DNA of 64,000 nt from Candidatus Accumulibacter regalis (GCA_000585075.1 JEMY01000057.1:1-64000), one strand, 5' to 3'. Positions 49,074 through 59,253 are shown, counted from the stretch's first letter. A program made the numbers and translations. Notes: a model not told the origin generated them from the letters alone.

Positions 49074-49625
49074 ATGTTTACGAAACCCGAGCAATTCGCC
49101 GCAGCCAACAAGGCTTCCGTTGACGCCATGCTGACTCTTGCCAACACCGCCCTGGCGAGCGCCGAGCGCATCGCTGCGCTGAACCTGAATACCGCCCGCT
49201 CGATGCTGGAAGACGGCGTTTCCAACGCCAAGGCGATGCTCGGCGCCAAGAACGCACAGGAGTTGTTCTCGGTGCAGGCTTCGCTGGCCCAGCCCAATCT
49301 CGAGAAGGCCGTCGCCTACACGCGTAGCGTCTATGAAATCTCGGCGCAATCGAAGGAAGAAGTCTCCAAGCTTCTCGAAGCGCAGTTTGCGGATTTCCAG
49401 AAGCAGGTCTTCGCCTTGCTCGAGCAAGCCGCCAAGAATTCACCGGTCGGCTCTGAAGTTGCCGTTTCCGCCGTCAAGTCGGCGATTGCTTCGGCGACGT
49501 CCGCTTTCGACAGCATGAACAAGGCTGCCAAGCAGGTTGCCGATATCGCCGAATCGAACGTTGCCGCAGCGACCAACGCGACGGTCAAGGCCGTTGGCGC
49601 CACCGCCGCAGCCGCCAAGAAATAG
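49074..49625 (+). CDS. Phasin family protein (PHA granule-associated)
   Basis: MFTKPEQFAAANKASVDAMLTLANTALASAERIAALNLNTARSMLEDGVSNAKAML; Ala/Lys-rich C-terminus. Confidence 0.92.
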   Translation: MFTKPEQFAAANKASVDAMLTLANTALASAERIAALNLNTARSMLEDGVSNAKAMLGAKNAQELFSVQASLAQPNLEKAVAYTRSVYEISAQSKEEVSKLLEAQFADFQKQVFALLEQAAKNSPVGSEVAVSAVKSAIASATSAFDSMNKAAKQVADIAESNVAAATNATVKAVGATAAAAKK

Positions 49626-49685
49626 GTCTGACAGCATCCTGAGTATCGGGCTCGCAGTGACTGTCTGAGCAGCAAGCGTGCACAG

Positions 49686-49716
49686 AGCCCCCGACATTCC
49701 TCGGGGGCTTCTTTTT
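49686..49716 (+). terminator. Rho-independent terminator after phasin 1
   Basis: AGCCCCCGA-N6-TCGGGGGCT perfect 9-bp stem followed by TCTTTTT. Confidence 0.9.
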
Positions 49717-49840
49717 AGACGCTGCGCAACTGGCATCCTGGCTTGGCCTGAACCGTAGTGCCCACGGCGGGAGCAGAGAAAGCGTGTCGCTGCGTCTCCG
49801 TCACGCGTCTCATCACTGCCATACATAGAGGTAAACCCAT

Positions 49841-50389
49841 ATGAACACCATCGATCTCGAAAAACTCGCCGAAAGCCAGAAAGCCAACGCACAGGTCATG
49901 ATGACCCTGGTGCGCACGGCCTTTCACGGCATGGAGCAGCTTTCTGCCCTCAACCTGGCCGCCAGCCGCGAGCTGTTCAACAACAGTGCCAGCGGTGCGC
50001 AGCAGTTGATGGAACTCAAGGACCCGGCGCAATTGAGCAGTGTCGCCGGTTCGATGGCCCAGCCCAACGTAGACAAGCTTCTCGAGTACTCGCGCGGCCT
50101 CTACGATCTGGCCGCCAACATGCAGCGCGAGATCACTTCGGTGATGGAGCAGCAGTACAGCAGCATGTCGCAGCAAGCGGCCGGCCTGGTCGGCAAGGGT
50201 GGCGTCGCCACCCCGATCGCTGGCGACGTCTTCGGCGCGGCCATGCAGCAGATGATGAACGCTTCGAGCACCGCCTTTGAAAACATCTCGCAGATGGCCA
50301 AGCAGATGACCGACATCGTCGACACCAATGTCAAGGCCGCCAGTAGCGCGACCGCCAAGGCCGCCGCAGCGCTGACCCCGAAGAAGTAA
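49841..50389 (+). CDS. Phasin family protein (second copy)
   Basis: MNTIDLEKLAESQKANAQVMMTLVRTAFHGMEQLSALNLAASRELFNNSASGAQQLMELKDPAQ. Confidence 0.92.
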   Translation: MNTIDLEKLAESQKANAQVMMTLVRTAFHGMEQLSALNLAASRELFNNSASGAQQLMELKDPAQLSSVAGSMAQPNVDKLLEYSRGLYDLAANMQREITSVMEQQYSSMSQQAAGLVGKGGVATPIAGDVFGAAMQQMMNASSTAFENISQMAKQMTDIVDTNVKAASSATAKAAAALTPKK

Positions 50390-50420
50390 GCAACGGCGCC
50401 GCCGTTCGGCGCTGCCCAGG

Positions 50421-50448
50421 CCCCGGCTGCGGCCGGGGTTTCTCGTTT
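50421..50448 (+). terminator. Rho-independent terminator after phasin 2
   Basis: CCCCGGC-TGCG-GCCGGGG followed by TTTCTCGTTT. Confidence 0.82.
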
Positions 50449-50480
50449 ACCGGCAGCCCCTGGTCAGCGGCCGGCGCGGC

Positions 50481-51239
50481 TTATGGCCGCCAGCGCCAGT
50501 CGATGCCGCGCCGTTCGACCTCCAGGCGAATGCGCGTCATTGCCTGATCGACCAGCGCGTGTTCGCCCTCGACTCCCAATTCGAGGTGCCGCCTTTGTCC
50601 GTCAGGCGCAATCGACGGCAGGCTGAACAGCCGCAGCGTCGGGAAGTCGGCGACGATGCCTTCCATCAGATCGAGCAGCGCGCTCTCGTAGGCGTTGGCG
50701 CCGGTCAACAGGAACGCCTGCTCAACGGTCGCATGGCAATCGAAAAGATCGCTATAAAAGGTTTCGAGCGCCCATTCGACCATCGGATGCGCCATCTGCG
50801 GGAACCCGGGAACGAAGTGATGATCGCGGATGCGAAAGCCCGGAATGCGGTTGAAAGGGTTCGGAATGATATCCACACCGCGCGGAAAAGTACCGAGCAG
50901 CAGGCGAACGTCGTTGGTCTGGTCTCCGAAACGGGCGCGAATTTCGCGTTCCGCGTCGGGGTGCAGAACCAGATCGACGCCCAGCGCGTCCGCCGCCGCC
51001 TGCCGGGTCTGGTCGTCGGGCGTGTTGCCGATGCCGCCAAAGCTGAACACCACGTCTCCGGCAGCCAGGCTGCGGCGCAGCGTCGCCGCAATACGTGCGC
51101 GCGAGTCACCCAGGTATTCGACCCACGCCAGGCGCAAACCACGCGCGGCGAGCAACTCGGCCACTTTCGCAAAGTGTTGGTCGGCACGCTTTCCCGACAG
51201 GATCTCGTCGCCAATGATGATCGCCGCGAAGCTCCTCAT
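50481..51239 (-). CDS. Competence/damage-inducible protein A-like (CinA N-terminal/MoCF domain)
   Basis: AIIIGDEILSGKRADQHFAKVAELLAARGLRL; VFSFGGIGNTPDDQTRQAAADALG. Confidence 0.9.
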   Translation of the reverse strand: MRSFAAIIIGDEILSGKRADQHFAKVAELLAARGLRLAWVEYLGDSRARIAATLRRSLAAGDVVFSFGGIGNTPDDQTRQAAADALGVDLVLHPDAEREIRARFGDQTNDVRLLLGTFPRGVDIIPNPFNRIPGFRIRDHHFVPGFPQMAHPMVEWALETFYSDLFDCHATVEQAFLLTGANAYESALLDLMEGIVADFPTLRLFSLPSIAPDGQRRHLELGVEGEHALVDQAMTRIRLEVERRGIDWRWRP

Positions 51240-51988
51240 TTCATCGCCTCGATCTTCGGCTGCTCGTCGATCACCGCCACCAGCGCACCCTGCCGCAGGC
51301 CCCGCAGCGCTTCGAGACAGAAGTGCGAATAGGCCAGCGCTGCCAGCGTCGGCGTGAGCAGGCCGAGGAGCGGGATATGCGCCAGCAGCGCCAGAGTGAC
51401 GCCGAGCACCAGCAGCGGGATGCTGTGCCGCCGCCTAAGCTCACGCCATTCCTGATCGGTGGCATGGACGGTGAGCGCGTCGAAGGCAAAGGTGCGCCGC
51501 GTCAGCCAGGCCATCCACAGAATCGGCAGCACCAGTCCCAGTCCCGGCACCAGCCATAGCGGCAGCGTCAGAAGCATGCCAACGATGTACAGCATGAGCG
51601 CCGCAATGCTGTTCCACGCTCCCGCGACCACACTGTCCTTGCCGACCCGTGCCAGCTCGGGGTAGTCCGCCAGGGCGACATGATTGAGCAGCAGCGGCAT
51701 GACGAAGATCGCCGCCAGCAACATGGCGGTAATGAATGCCGCCGCAAGAATCAGCAGCCAGCCGCCGAGCACCGCGCCGAGCTTGGCCAGCCAGACGGCG
51801 CCCCAGCCAGCCAGCCAGGTCATCGGCGGCTGCTCGACGAGGGTGGCAATCAGGCTTTCCAGCGCAAACACCATCAGCGCTATCCAGATGACCAGCGCCA
51901 CCGCTGCCGGCCCGAAGAACAACAGCCAGACGCGTCCACGCCCAAGCGTTCGCAAGCTGCGCCCCAGCGCAAGAACAATTTCAGTCAC
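51236..51988 (-). CDS. EI24 domain (CysZ-like) membrane protein
   Basis: Multi-TM; FVMPLLLNHVALADYPEL; PGLGLVLPILWMAWLTRRTFAFDAL; overlaps cinA-like gene. Confidence 0.8.
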   Translation of the reverse strand: MTEIVLALGRSLRTLGRGRVWLLFFGPAAVALVIWIALMVFALESLIATLVEQPPMTWLAGWGAVWLAKLGAVLGGWLLILAAAFITAMLLAAIFVMPLLLNHVALADYPELARVGKDSVVAGAWNSIAALMLYIVGMLLTLPLWLVPGLGLVLPILWMAWLTRRTFAFDALTVHATDQEWRELRRRHSIPLLVLGVTLALLAHIPLLGLLTPTLAALAYSHFCLEALRGLRQGALVAVIDEQPKIEAMK

Positions 51989-52031
51989 TTAATCACTCTC
52001 CATCTCTGACGGTCTGATCGCCGTTGGGCGA

Positions 52032-55000
52032 TCACTGGATCCCCTCCCACATCTTCTGCAGGCGCTTGCTCGACACCGGCACCGGTGTGCGTAGCGCCTG
52101 CGCAAAGAGATGCACGCGCAACTCCTCGAGCAACCAGCGGAACTGCTCGACCTGTGGGTCGCTGACCCCCTGCTTGGCGAGCACCGTGGCGCGTCGTTGA
52201 TAGTTGGTCCACAGCGGCAGGTATTCGGCCAGCAGCCGGCTGTCGCGAGCCGCGCCATGGGCGCCGCCCGTCTTCAGTTTGTCGAGGCGCACGGAAATCG
52301 CCTGCAGGTAGCGTGGAAATTGTTGCAGACGTTCGAAAGGCGTGTTGACGATGAAGCGCTTGCCGATCAGGCGCGCCAGCTGTCCCTCGATGTCATGCAC
52401 CGTACTGCCGTAGGCCTTGAACACCGGCAGCTTCTTGTGCAGGGCCAGCCAGTCGCCGAGAATCTGGCCGACCAGTCGGCAGACCTCCTGCGCCAGCAAG
52501 CCCACCCGCTGTTTGGCTTCCAGGCAGCGGACGTTGAAACTCTCGGCGTCGGTCGGCCACGGGTCGTTCAGACAGGCGCGTGTGAAAGTCAGTTCCAGCA
52601 ACTGCCGGCGCAGCTCGTCGAGCGTCCCCAGCGCCATGAACTGCATGGCCATCTGCGTCAGTCCGGGCAAGTTCTTCTCGAGGTACTTGATCTGCTCGCG
52701 AAACTGCAGCATGAACAGTCGCAGCAGCCCGCTCGCATGCGCCTGCAGCGCCTCCTCGGGGGAATCGAAAACGCATACCGAGACGCTGTCGCCGTCGTCG
52801 GTCAATCCAGGGTAGCCGAAAACCGTCTGGCCGCCACCGACCTCGACTTCGATCAGCTCGGCCAACTCACCGAAACTCCAGTCGGTCATTCCCGAAAACT
52901 CGGCCGGCTGATCATGCAACTCGGCGAACTCCTGCTTCGCCTCGCGTCCCCATTCGCTGCGCAGTTCGGTCAAACTACGGCTGACGCCAAGTTGTCGGCC
53001 GTTTTCGTCGACCAGTCGAAAATTGAAGCTGAGATGTGGCGGCACCGCGTCGGGGCGAAAGGCATCGGGAGTGAGGTCCCAGCCGCGCGCGTTGAGTCCG
53101 CGGCTTTGCAGGATGAAGCTGACCAGGGCGCCGACCAGCGGCTTGTCCGCCGGCGGCACCTGGTCGACGAACTCGCTGGCGAAATCAGGCACCGGCACCA
53201 GCTTGGCGCGAATCCGCTGCGGCAGCGTTTTCACCAGCTGCTGCACCTTCTCCTTGAGCAGTCCAGGCACCAGCCACTCGCAGCGCGCGGCAGGAATCTG
53301 ATTCAGTTGCGCCAGCGGCAGGGTCAGCGTGACGCCGTCGCGCGCACTGCCGGGTTCGAAATGGTAGGCCAGCGGGTAGTCGACGCTGCCCAGTTGCAGT
53401 TGATGCGGAAAGGCCTCGCTGGTGATGCCGGCGGCCTCGTGGCGCATCAAGTCCTCGCGCACCAGGTGCAGCAGTCGCGGCTGCCCGCGCTCGGCGCCGC
53501 GCCGCCACTTGTCGAAGCTGGCGCCGCTGTAGATACCCTCGGGAACGATCTGGTCGTAGAAGGCAAAGATCAGTTCGTCGTCGACCAGCACGTCGGGGCG
53601 GCGCGACTTGTGCTCCAGCGTCTCGATGTCGAGCACCAGTTGCTGGTTGTTGTTGAAGAAGTCCCAGCGCCGCGCGAACTCCTCGCTGACCTCGCCGGCG
53701 ACCAGGGCCTGGCGGATGAACAGCTCGCGTGCCGCAGGCGGGTTCAGCGGTCCGAAATTCACCCGGCGGCGCGGGTCGACGACGATCCCGTAAAGCGTGA
53801 TGCGCTCGAAAGCGACGACCTGCATCGCCTTCTTTTCCCAGTGCGGGTCGAAATGGCTGCGCTTGAGCAGATGCGCACCGACCAGCTCCAGCCACCCGGG
53901 TTCGATACGCGCGACGCACCGCGCGAACAGGCGCGTCGTTTCGCTGATCTCGGCGGCGACGATCCACTTGCCGGCCTTCTTTTGCAAAGCCGAGCCGGGA
54001 TGGATCAGCATCTTGATGCCGCGCGCGCCAAGGTAATGCGCAGAATCCTCGGACTTGCAGCCGATGTTGCCGAGCAGCCCGGCGAGCAGCGCGCGGTGCA
54101 CTGCGTCGTAACTCGCCGGGACCTGGTTCACGCGCCATCCGTACTCGGCCGCGGCGCTATGCAGCTGCGCATGAATGTCGCGCCACTCGCGCATGCGCAG
54201 TGCGGAGAGGAAGTTATCGTGGCAGGTTTGCACCAGCTTGCGCTGCGACTTGCGGTGCTCGACCTCGGCCTGGTACCAGTCCCACAGTTTCAGCCACGAG
54301 AGGAACTCGGATTTGGGGTCGGCGAACTTCTGGTGCGCGGTATCGGCGCTGCCCTGCCTGTCCTGTGGGCGCTCACGCGGATCCTGGACACTCAGCGCGG
54401 CAGCGATGACCAGCACTTCGCGCAGACAGCCTTCGTCGCGAGCGGCGACGATCATCCGCCCCAGGCGCGGGTCGAGCGGCATCCCGGCCAGCTCCTGGCC
54501 GGTGGCGGTCAGCGCGTTGTCGGCGGTCACCGCGCCGAGTTCGAGCAACAGCTGGTAACCGTCGCCGATGGCCTTGCGCGACGGCGCTTCGAGAAAGGGA
54601 AAATCCTCGATATCGCCAAGACGCAGCGCTTTCATGCGCAGGATCACCCCGGCCAGCGACGAACGCAGTATTTCCGGTTCCGAATATTCCGGACGCAGCG
54701 CGAAGTCCTGTTCTTCGTAAAGGCGGATGCACACCCCGGCCGCGACCCGCCCGCAGCGCCCGGCGCGCTGGTTCGCCGAGGCCTGCGCGATCTTCTCGAT
54801 CTGCAGTTGCTCGACCTTGTTGCGGTACGAATAGCGCTTGATGCGCGCCAGGCCGCTATCGACGACGTAGCGGATTCCCGGCACGGTCAATGAGGTTTCG
54901 GCGACGTTGGTCGCCAGCACGATGCGTCGTCCCACGTGCGGCTTGAAGATCCGTCCCTGCTCTTCTGCCGACAGGCGCGCGAATAGCGGCAGGATTTCGG

Positions 55001-55991
55001 TATGCGGCGGGTGATGCTTGCGCAGCGCCTCGGCGGCCTCGCGAATCTCGCGTTCGCCCGGCAGGAAGACCAGCACATCGCCCGGACCGGCGCGATCGAG
55101 CTCGTTACAGGCGTCGACAATCGCCTCACAGAGGTCACGCTGGTCGTCGCCACGTTCGCTGCGTCCGCTAGCTGCGCCACCGGCTTCGTTGCCGTCGTCT
55201 TTCTGCAGAGGTCGATAGCGCAACTCCACCGGATGCAATCGGCCCGAGACCTCGATCACCGGAGCGTCGTCGAAGTGCCGCGCAAAGCGCTGCGCGTCGA
55301 TCGTCGCCGAAGTGATGATCAGCTTCAGATCGCGGCGTTTGGGCAACAACTGCTTGAGGTAGCCGAGCAGAAAGTCGATGTTCAGACTGCGCTCGTGCGC
55401 CTCGTCGATAATCAGCGTGTCGTACTGCTCGAGCCAGGAATCGCCCTGCGTCTCGGCGAGCAGAATGCCGTCGGTCATCAGCTTGATCAGGGCATCGGGC
55501 GTGGTCCGGTCACTGAAGCGGATCTTGTAGCCGACCAGTCGTCCGACCTCGCTCTGCAGCTCCTGGGCAATCCGCGCCGCCGTCGACCGCGCGGCGATTC
55601 GGCGCGGTTGCGTGTGACCGATCAGGCCGGTGGTGCCACGACCGATATCCAGGCAGATTTTGGGAATCTGCGTCGTCTTCCCGGATCCCGTTTCGCCGCA
55701 GACGATCAGCACCTGGTGCCCGGCAATCAGCGCCGCTATCTCGGCGCGCCGCCCATTGACCGGCAGATCGTCGGCAAAGACCGGTATCGGCAGGCGCGCG
55801 CGCCGCTCGGCCACCGCCGCACGAGATTTCTCGACCAGGGTGTCGCGCTCGGCCAGCAGCGCGTCACGCTTGGCGCCGAAGCCATGCCGCAGGTCCCGCG
55901 TCAGGGCGCGCAGTCGACGCTGGTCGAGCGCCAGGCAGTCGGCGAAAGGGTCCTGCGGAGGGGTTGGGGCAGCGGCGCTTGTGGCGGTCAT
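52032..55991 (-). CDS. hrpA: ATP-dependent RNA helicase HrpA (DEAH box)
   Basis: GETGSGKTTQIPKICLDIG, DEAHERSLNIDFLLGYLK, NVAETSLTVPGIRYVVDSG, NQRAGRCGRVAAGVCIRLY; DUF3418-like C-terminus. Confidence 0.95.
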   Translation of the reverse strand: MTATSAAAPTPPQDPFADCLALDQRRLRALTRDLRHGFGAKRDALLAERDTLVEKSRAAVAERRARLPIPVFADDLPVNGRRAEIAALIAGHQVLIVCGETGSGKTTQIPKICLDIGRGTTGLIGHTQPRRIAARSTAARIAQELQSEVGRLVGYKIRFSDRTTPDALIKLMTDGILLAETQGDSWLEQYDTLIIDEAHERSLNIDFLLGYLKQLLPKRRDLKLIITSATIDAQRFARHFDDAPVIEVSGRLHPVELRYRPLQKDDGNEAGGAASGRSERGDDQRDLCEAIVDACNELDRAGPGDVLVFLPGEREIREAAEALRKHHPPHTEILPLFARLSAEEQGRIFKPHVGRRIVLATNVAETSLTVPGIRYVVDSGLARIKRYSYRNKVEQLQIEKIAQASANQRAGRCGRVAAGVCIRLYEEQDFALRPEYSEPEILRSSLAGVILRMKALRLGDIEDFPFLEAPSRKAIGDGYQLLLELGAVTADNALTATGQELAGMPLDPRLGRMIVAARDEGCLREVLVIAAALSVQDPRERPQDRQGSADTAHQKFADPKSEFLSWLKLWDWYQAEVEHRKSQRKLVQTCHDNFLSALRMREWRDIHAQLHSAAAEYGWRVNQVPASYDAVHRALLAGLLGNIGCKSEDSAHYLGARGIKMLIHPGSALQKKAGKWIVAAEISETTRLFARCVARIEPGWLELVGAHLLKRSHFDPHWEKKAMQVVAFERITLYGIVVDPRRRVNFGPLNPPAARELFIRQALVAGEVSEEFARRWDFFNNNQQLVLDIETLEHKSRRPDVLVDDELIFAFYDQIVPEGIYSGASFDKWRRGAERGQPRLLHLVREDLMRHEAAGITSEAFPHQLQLGSVDYPLAYHFEPGSARDGVTLTLPLAQLNQIPAARCEWLVPGLLKEKVQQLVKTLPQRIRAKLVPVPDFASEFVDQVPPADKPLVGALVSFILQSRGLNARGWDLTPDAFRPDAVPPHLSFNFRLVDENGRQLGVSRSLTELRSEWGREAKQEFAELHDQPAEFSGMTDWSFGELAELIEVEVGGGQTVFGYPGLTDDGDSVSVCVFDSPEEALQAHASGLLRLFMLQFREQIKYLEKNLPGLTQMAMQFMALGTLDELRRQLLELTFTRACLNDPWPTDAESFNVRCLEAKQRVGLLAQEVCRLVGQILGDWLALHKKLPVFKAYGSTVHDIEGQLARLIGKRFIVNTPFERLQQFPRYLQAISVRLDKLKTGGAHGAARDSRLLAEYLPLWTNYQRRATVLAKQGVSDPQVEQFRWLLEELRVHLFAQALRTPVPVSSKRLQKMWEGIQ

Positions 55992-56249
55992 CGGTCAGGG
56001 AAAGCGGGTGCAGGCGGGGCAGTCAAGGGGTTTGGTGCTCGCGGGAGTCCCGAGCAGCAAACAAGGCAGCGATCGTCGGCTCGCGCATCGTCCGTAAGGG
56101 CCGCCATTTTACCCCACTGCGGTGCACGGGCCGTGTACTGCTTGCTGCGCGCCCTGGTTGAGCAGTCGCGTGCCGACGACAAATCCGGGACCCCGGGGCT
56201 GCCATTCCGCGCTATCGTAACAGCTGCAGTTTCCAACCGGAGAAGCTCA

Positions 56250-56414
56250 ATGCCAGTGCAAACTCTCACGCCAAACAACGATTGGCTGGCGGACATCCTC
56301 GTCCCTGCGAGCACGCCGTGGATCGAGATGAGGCCCGGAATGGCATCGGCAAAGCCGCGCTGGACGGAGCCCGCGACGCGGCGCATGAACGATGCGGCAG
56401 TCGCCAGCCAGTAG
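56250..56414 (+). CDS. Orphan 54-aa ORF, possibly a truncated gene remnant
   Basis: ATG preceded by GGAGAAG; MPVQTLTPNNDWLADILVPASTPWIEMRPGM... has an apparently natural N-terminus. Confidence 0.3.
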   Translation: MPVQTLTPNNDWLADILVPASTPWIEMRPGMASAKPRWTEPATRRMNDAAVASQ

Positions 56415-56531
56415 GGCCATGCGCAGCTTCTTTGCCATCGCTGGCGATCCTGCCTCGGACGGTGTTGCGCCTGGCGGCGATGAAAATGGCGGCACTGCCT
56501 GTCCTCGTTCCCTGCGCGCGCGCTGACAACT

Positions 56532-57437
56532 GTGCCCATACTCGCGTCTGCCGATCGCCGCCTCCGTCGGCTCGAAGACCCACGAATCATCGCGCTGTCA
56601 CTGCTTGGCGCGCTCCTTGTCGGAGTGGCGGACTACCTCACCGGTTACGAGATATCGATGTCGCTCTTCTACCTGGGGCCGGTGGCGCTGGCCACCTGGT
56701 ACGGTGGACGCCGCGCCGGCATCGGCATTGCGTCGATCAGCTGCGTGCTCTGGTACGGCACTCAGTTGGCCAGCGGCTTTCCGTATTCGCATCCGCTGAT
56801 CCCGGTCTGGAACGCGCTCATCCGTTTTGGTTTCTTCTTCGTCACCAGTTCGCTGCTCATGGCGCTGCGTGGCAGCCTCGTCGAGCAACGCCACCTGGCG
56901 CGGACCGACGTTCTGACCGGCCTGTGCAGCAGGCGGGCGTTCGAGGATCGGCTCGACCACGAGCTGGCGATGGCGCAGCGGCGCAGCACGCCGCTCACGC
57001 TGGCGTACCTGGACCTCGACGATTTCAAGGCCGTCAACGACAGCTTGGGTCATGCCGAAGGCGATCGGCTTCTGCGCACGACCGGGCAGGCGGTGAAGAA
57101 AGCGCTGCGCAAGACCGATATCGCGGCACGCCTGGGTGGCGACGAGTTCGCCCTGCTCTTGCCGGGAAGCAACGGGCACGGCGCGCAGCGGATCGTAGAG
57201 CATCTTGGCCGCGAGCTGCGTGAGGCGTTTTCGGCCAGCGCCCTGGAGATCACGTGCAGCATCGGCGTGGTCAGCTTTCTGGAGCCAGGCGTGTCGGCAA
57301 CCGACGCCCTGGCCGCCGCCGATGCCCTGATGTACGAAGTCAAGCGTCAGGGCAAGGCGGCGGTGGCTTTTCGTGTCGTCGGCGGCGCACCTCTGCAGGG
57401 TCTTCGCGACGACGGAGCTTCGACCGGTGGCGCTTGA
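56532..57437 (+). CDS. Membrane diguanylate cyclase (GGDEF, I-site present)
   Basis: N-terminal TMs; DVLTGLCSRRAFEDRLDHEL; RKTDIAARLGGDEFALLLPG. Confidence 0.9.
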   Translation: MPILASADRRLRRLEDPRIIALSLLGALLVGVADYLTGYEISMSLFYLGPVALATWYGGRRAGIGIASISCVLWYGTQLASGFPYSHPLIPVWNALIRFGFFFVTSSLLMALRGSLVEQRHLARTDVLTGLCSRRAFEDRLDHELAMAQRRSTPLTLAYLDLDDFKAVNDSLGHAEGDRLLRTTGQAVKKALRKTDIAARLGGDEFALLLPGSNGHGAQRIVEHLGRELREAFSASALEITCSIGVVSFLEPGVSATDALAAADALMYEVKRQGKAAVAFRVVGGAPLQGLRDDGASTGGA

Positions 57438-57502
57438 CGCCGCGCCCTCAGCGACCTGCCGACGGCGGCACCCGCGGTCGATCGATCGCCCCGCGAGGCG
57501 GC

Positions 57503-57706
57503 ATGAGAACCGGCTCTAGCATTTTGCTTCCATGCCTGCTGTGGTGCTCGTCTGTCCTTGCCGAGCCAGCGCCATGGTATCTCTGGCGCAGCAAGCTTGA
57601 TGGTCAGGTATTCTGCGCCCAGACGCTTCCCGGCGCCGGTTGGGAACGGGCCGGCGGGCCGTACCGGGATGCGCGCTGCGAGAAGTCGGGAATGCCCGGC
57701 CGATAG
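57503..57706 (+). CDS. Small exported hypothetical protein (67 aa)
   Basis: Signal peptide + EPAPWYLWRSKLDGQVFCAQTLPGAGWERAGGPYRDARCEKSG. Confidence 0.6.
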   Translation: MRTGSSILLPCLLWCSSVLAEPAPWYLWRSKLDGQVFCAQTLPGAGWERAGGPYRDARCEKSGMPGR

Positions 57707-57822
57707 TTGTATCGCGCATCATACGGTCGAACTTTTCCCTGCCCGAGGAAGTCAGGAAACCTGACGTGGTCCGGGACCGACCCGCCGCGATTGTCGATTA
57801 ACGAGATGACTGGATTTAGAGC

Positions 57823-58797
57823 ATGGGAAAGAAAAAGAGCGGCCTGGTCTTTGCGTACCTTCTGGATGGAGGGTCCGGAACACCGATGAACTGGGATCGA
57901 ATCGGCGGTTGGGAACCGGGCCAGGGCATTCTGTGGCTGCATCTCGATTACGCTGACGAAGGGGCAAAGCAATGGCTGGTCGAGGAAAGCGGACTCGACG
58001 AAGTGTCCTGTGCCGCCTTGATGGCCGAGGAAACCCGCCCACGTGTCGTGTCATCCGGAAATGCTCTGCTCCTGATCCTGCGCGGCGTGAACTTCAACCC
58101 CGGCGCCGATCTCGAAGACATGGTCGCCATCCGCATGTGGTTCGACGAGCATCGCATTATCAGCATGCGGCATCGGCGGGTAATGGCCATGGACGACATC
58201 AACAAGAGTATCCAGGCCGGCAAGGGCCCGGACTCGATCAGCGACTTTCTGATCATGGCAGCCAGCAAGCTCACCGATCGCATGGCCGACGTGATCAGCG
58301 ACATCGATGACAGCGTCGATGAGCTGGAAGACGCGGTATTGACCGAGGAGACCAAGGGACTGCGCCCCAAGCTCGCCCACCTCCGCCGACAGACGATCAG
58401 CATGAGGCGCTACATATCGCCGCAGCGCGACGTGCTCGCTCGCTTGCAGAACGAACGGGTGCCCTGGCTGGACGATGCCGACCGGGTGCGCGTCCGCGAA
58501 CTCGCCGAACGTACGGCACGCTTCGTCGATGACCTCGATTCGGCCCGTGACCGGGCGGCAATTACCCAGGAAGAGCTGAACAATCATCTCTCGGAGAAAA
58601 TGAACAAGACGATGTACGTGCTGTCGATCGTCGCCGCCATCTTTCTTCCGCTGGGCCTGTTTACGGGACTTCTGGGAATCAACGTTGGCGGCATTCCGGG
58701 GACCGAGAATGACTCGGCATTTGTACTCGTCAGCGGCATGCTGGTCGCCTTTGCCGTCGCGCAATACCTCGTCTTCAAGAAAATGAAGTGGATCTGA
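57823..58797 (+). CDS. zntB: CorA/ZntB family metal transporter
   Basis: CorA-fold C-terminus with two TMs and GINVGGIPG (GxN variant). Confidence 0.87.
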   Translation: MGKKKSGLVFAYLLDGGSGTPMNWDRIGGWEPGQGILWLHLDYADEGAKQWLVEESGLDEVSCAALMAEETRPRVVSSGNALLLILRGVNFNPGADLEDMVAIRMWFDEHRIISMRHRRVMAMDDINKSIQAGKGPDSISDFLIMAASKLTDRMADVISDIDDSVDELEDAVLTEETKGLRPKLAHLRRQTISMRRYISPQRDVLARLQNERVPWLDDADRVRVRELAERTARFVDDLDSARDRAAITQEELNNHLSEKMNKTMYVLSIVAAIFLPLGLFTGLLGINVGGIPGTENDSAFVLVSGMLVAFAVAQYLVFKKMKWI

Positions 58798-59253
58798 TCG
58801 GCAAGGCAACGGCCCTGCGCGGTAGGCCCGGTGCTTGAAAGCGGATGTACTTGCGGGGCGGTGCGCGCTCCGATTCACGGCCACCAGCAAGAAGCGCGTG
58901 CCGGCCATTCTTCTTCGCGATGCCGCAAGGCCTTCAGCGGTGCGTCGTCGGCTTACGCGGCGCTGTCCGACGGCAGCACGCTGACCTGGGAAAGCGACGC
59001 AGGGCAGCTTGCCCGATAGCGCGGAAAAAGTGGTTCGGGCCTGGCGTTCTGCGGCGTCGGCGGCTCGACCCTGTGCGCCGGCAATGCCGTTTGATTCAGA
59101 ACCAGCAGCGCGCAGACGCTGTCAGACGAGCGCTACAGGCGCCGCAGCGCCGCCGACACGCAGGCGCCCAACACGGCAAGCGCGTCCAGTCGCCTGTCGC
59201 CGCCGACCTGATCTGAATTCCACCCGCAAGCCACCCTGCACAAGGAGATCCAC

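Noticed and set aside
52110-54893. 927-aa ORF on + strand antisense to hrpA
   Set aside because: Antisense shadow ORF in GC-rich coding DNA; hrpA on the other strand has full helicase motifs and this translation has no recognisable domain
55988-56590. 200-aa minus ORF between hrpA and the GGDEF gene
   Set aside because: Arg/Ser/Ala-rich, no family signature, overlaps the start of the diguanylate cyclase and the orphan small ORF
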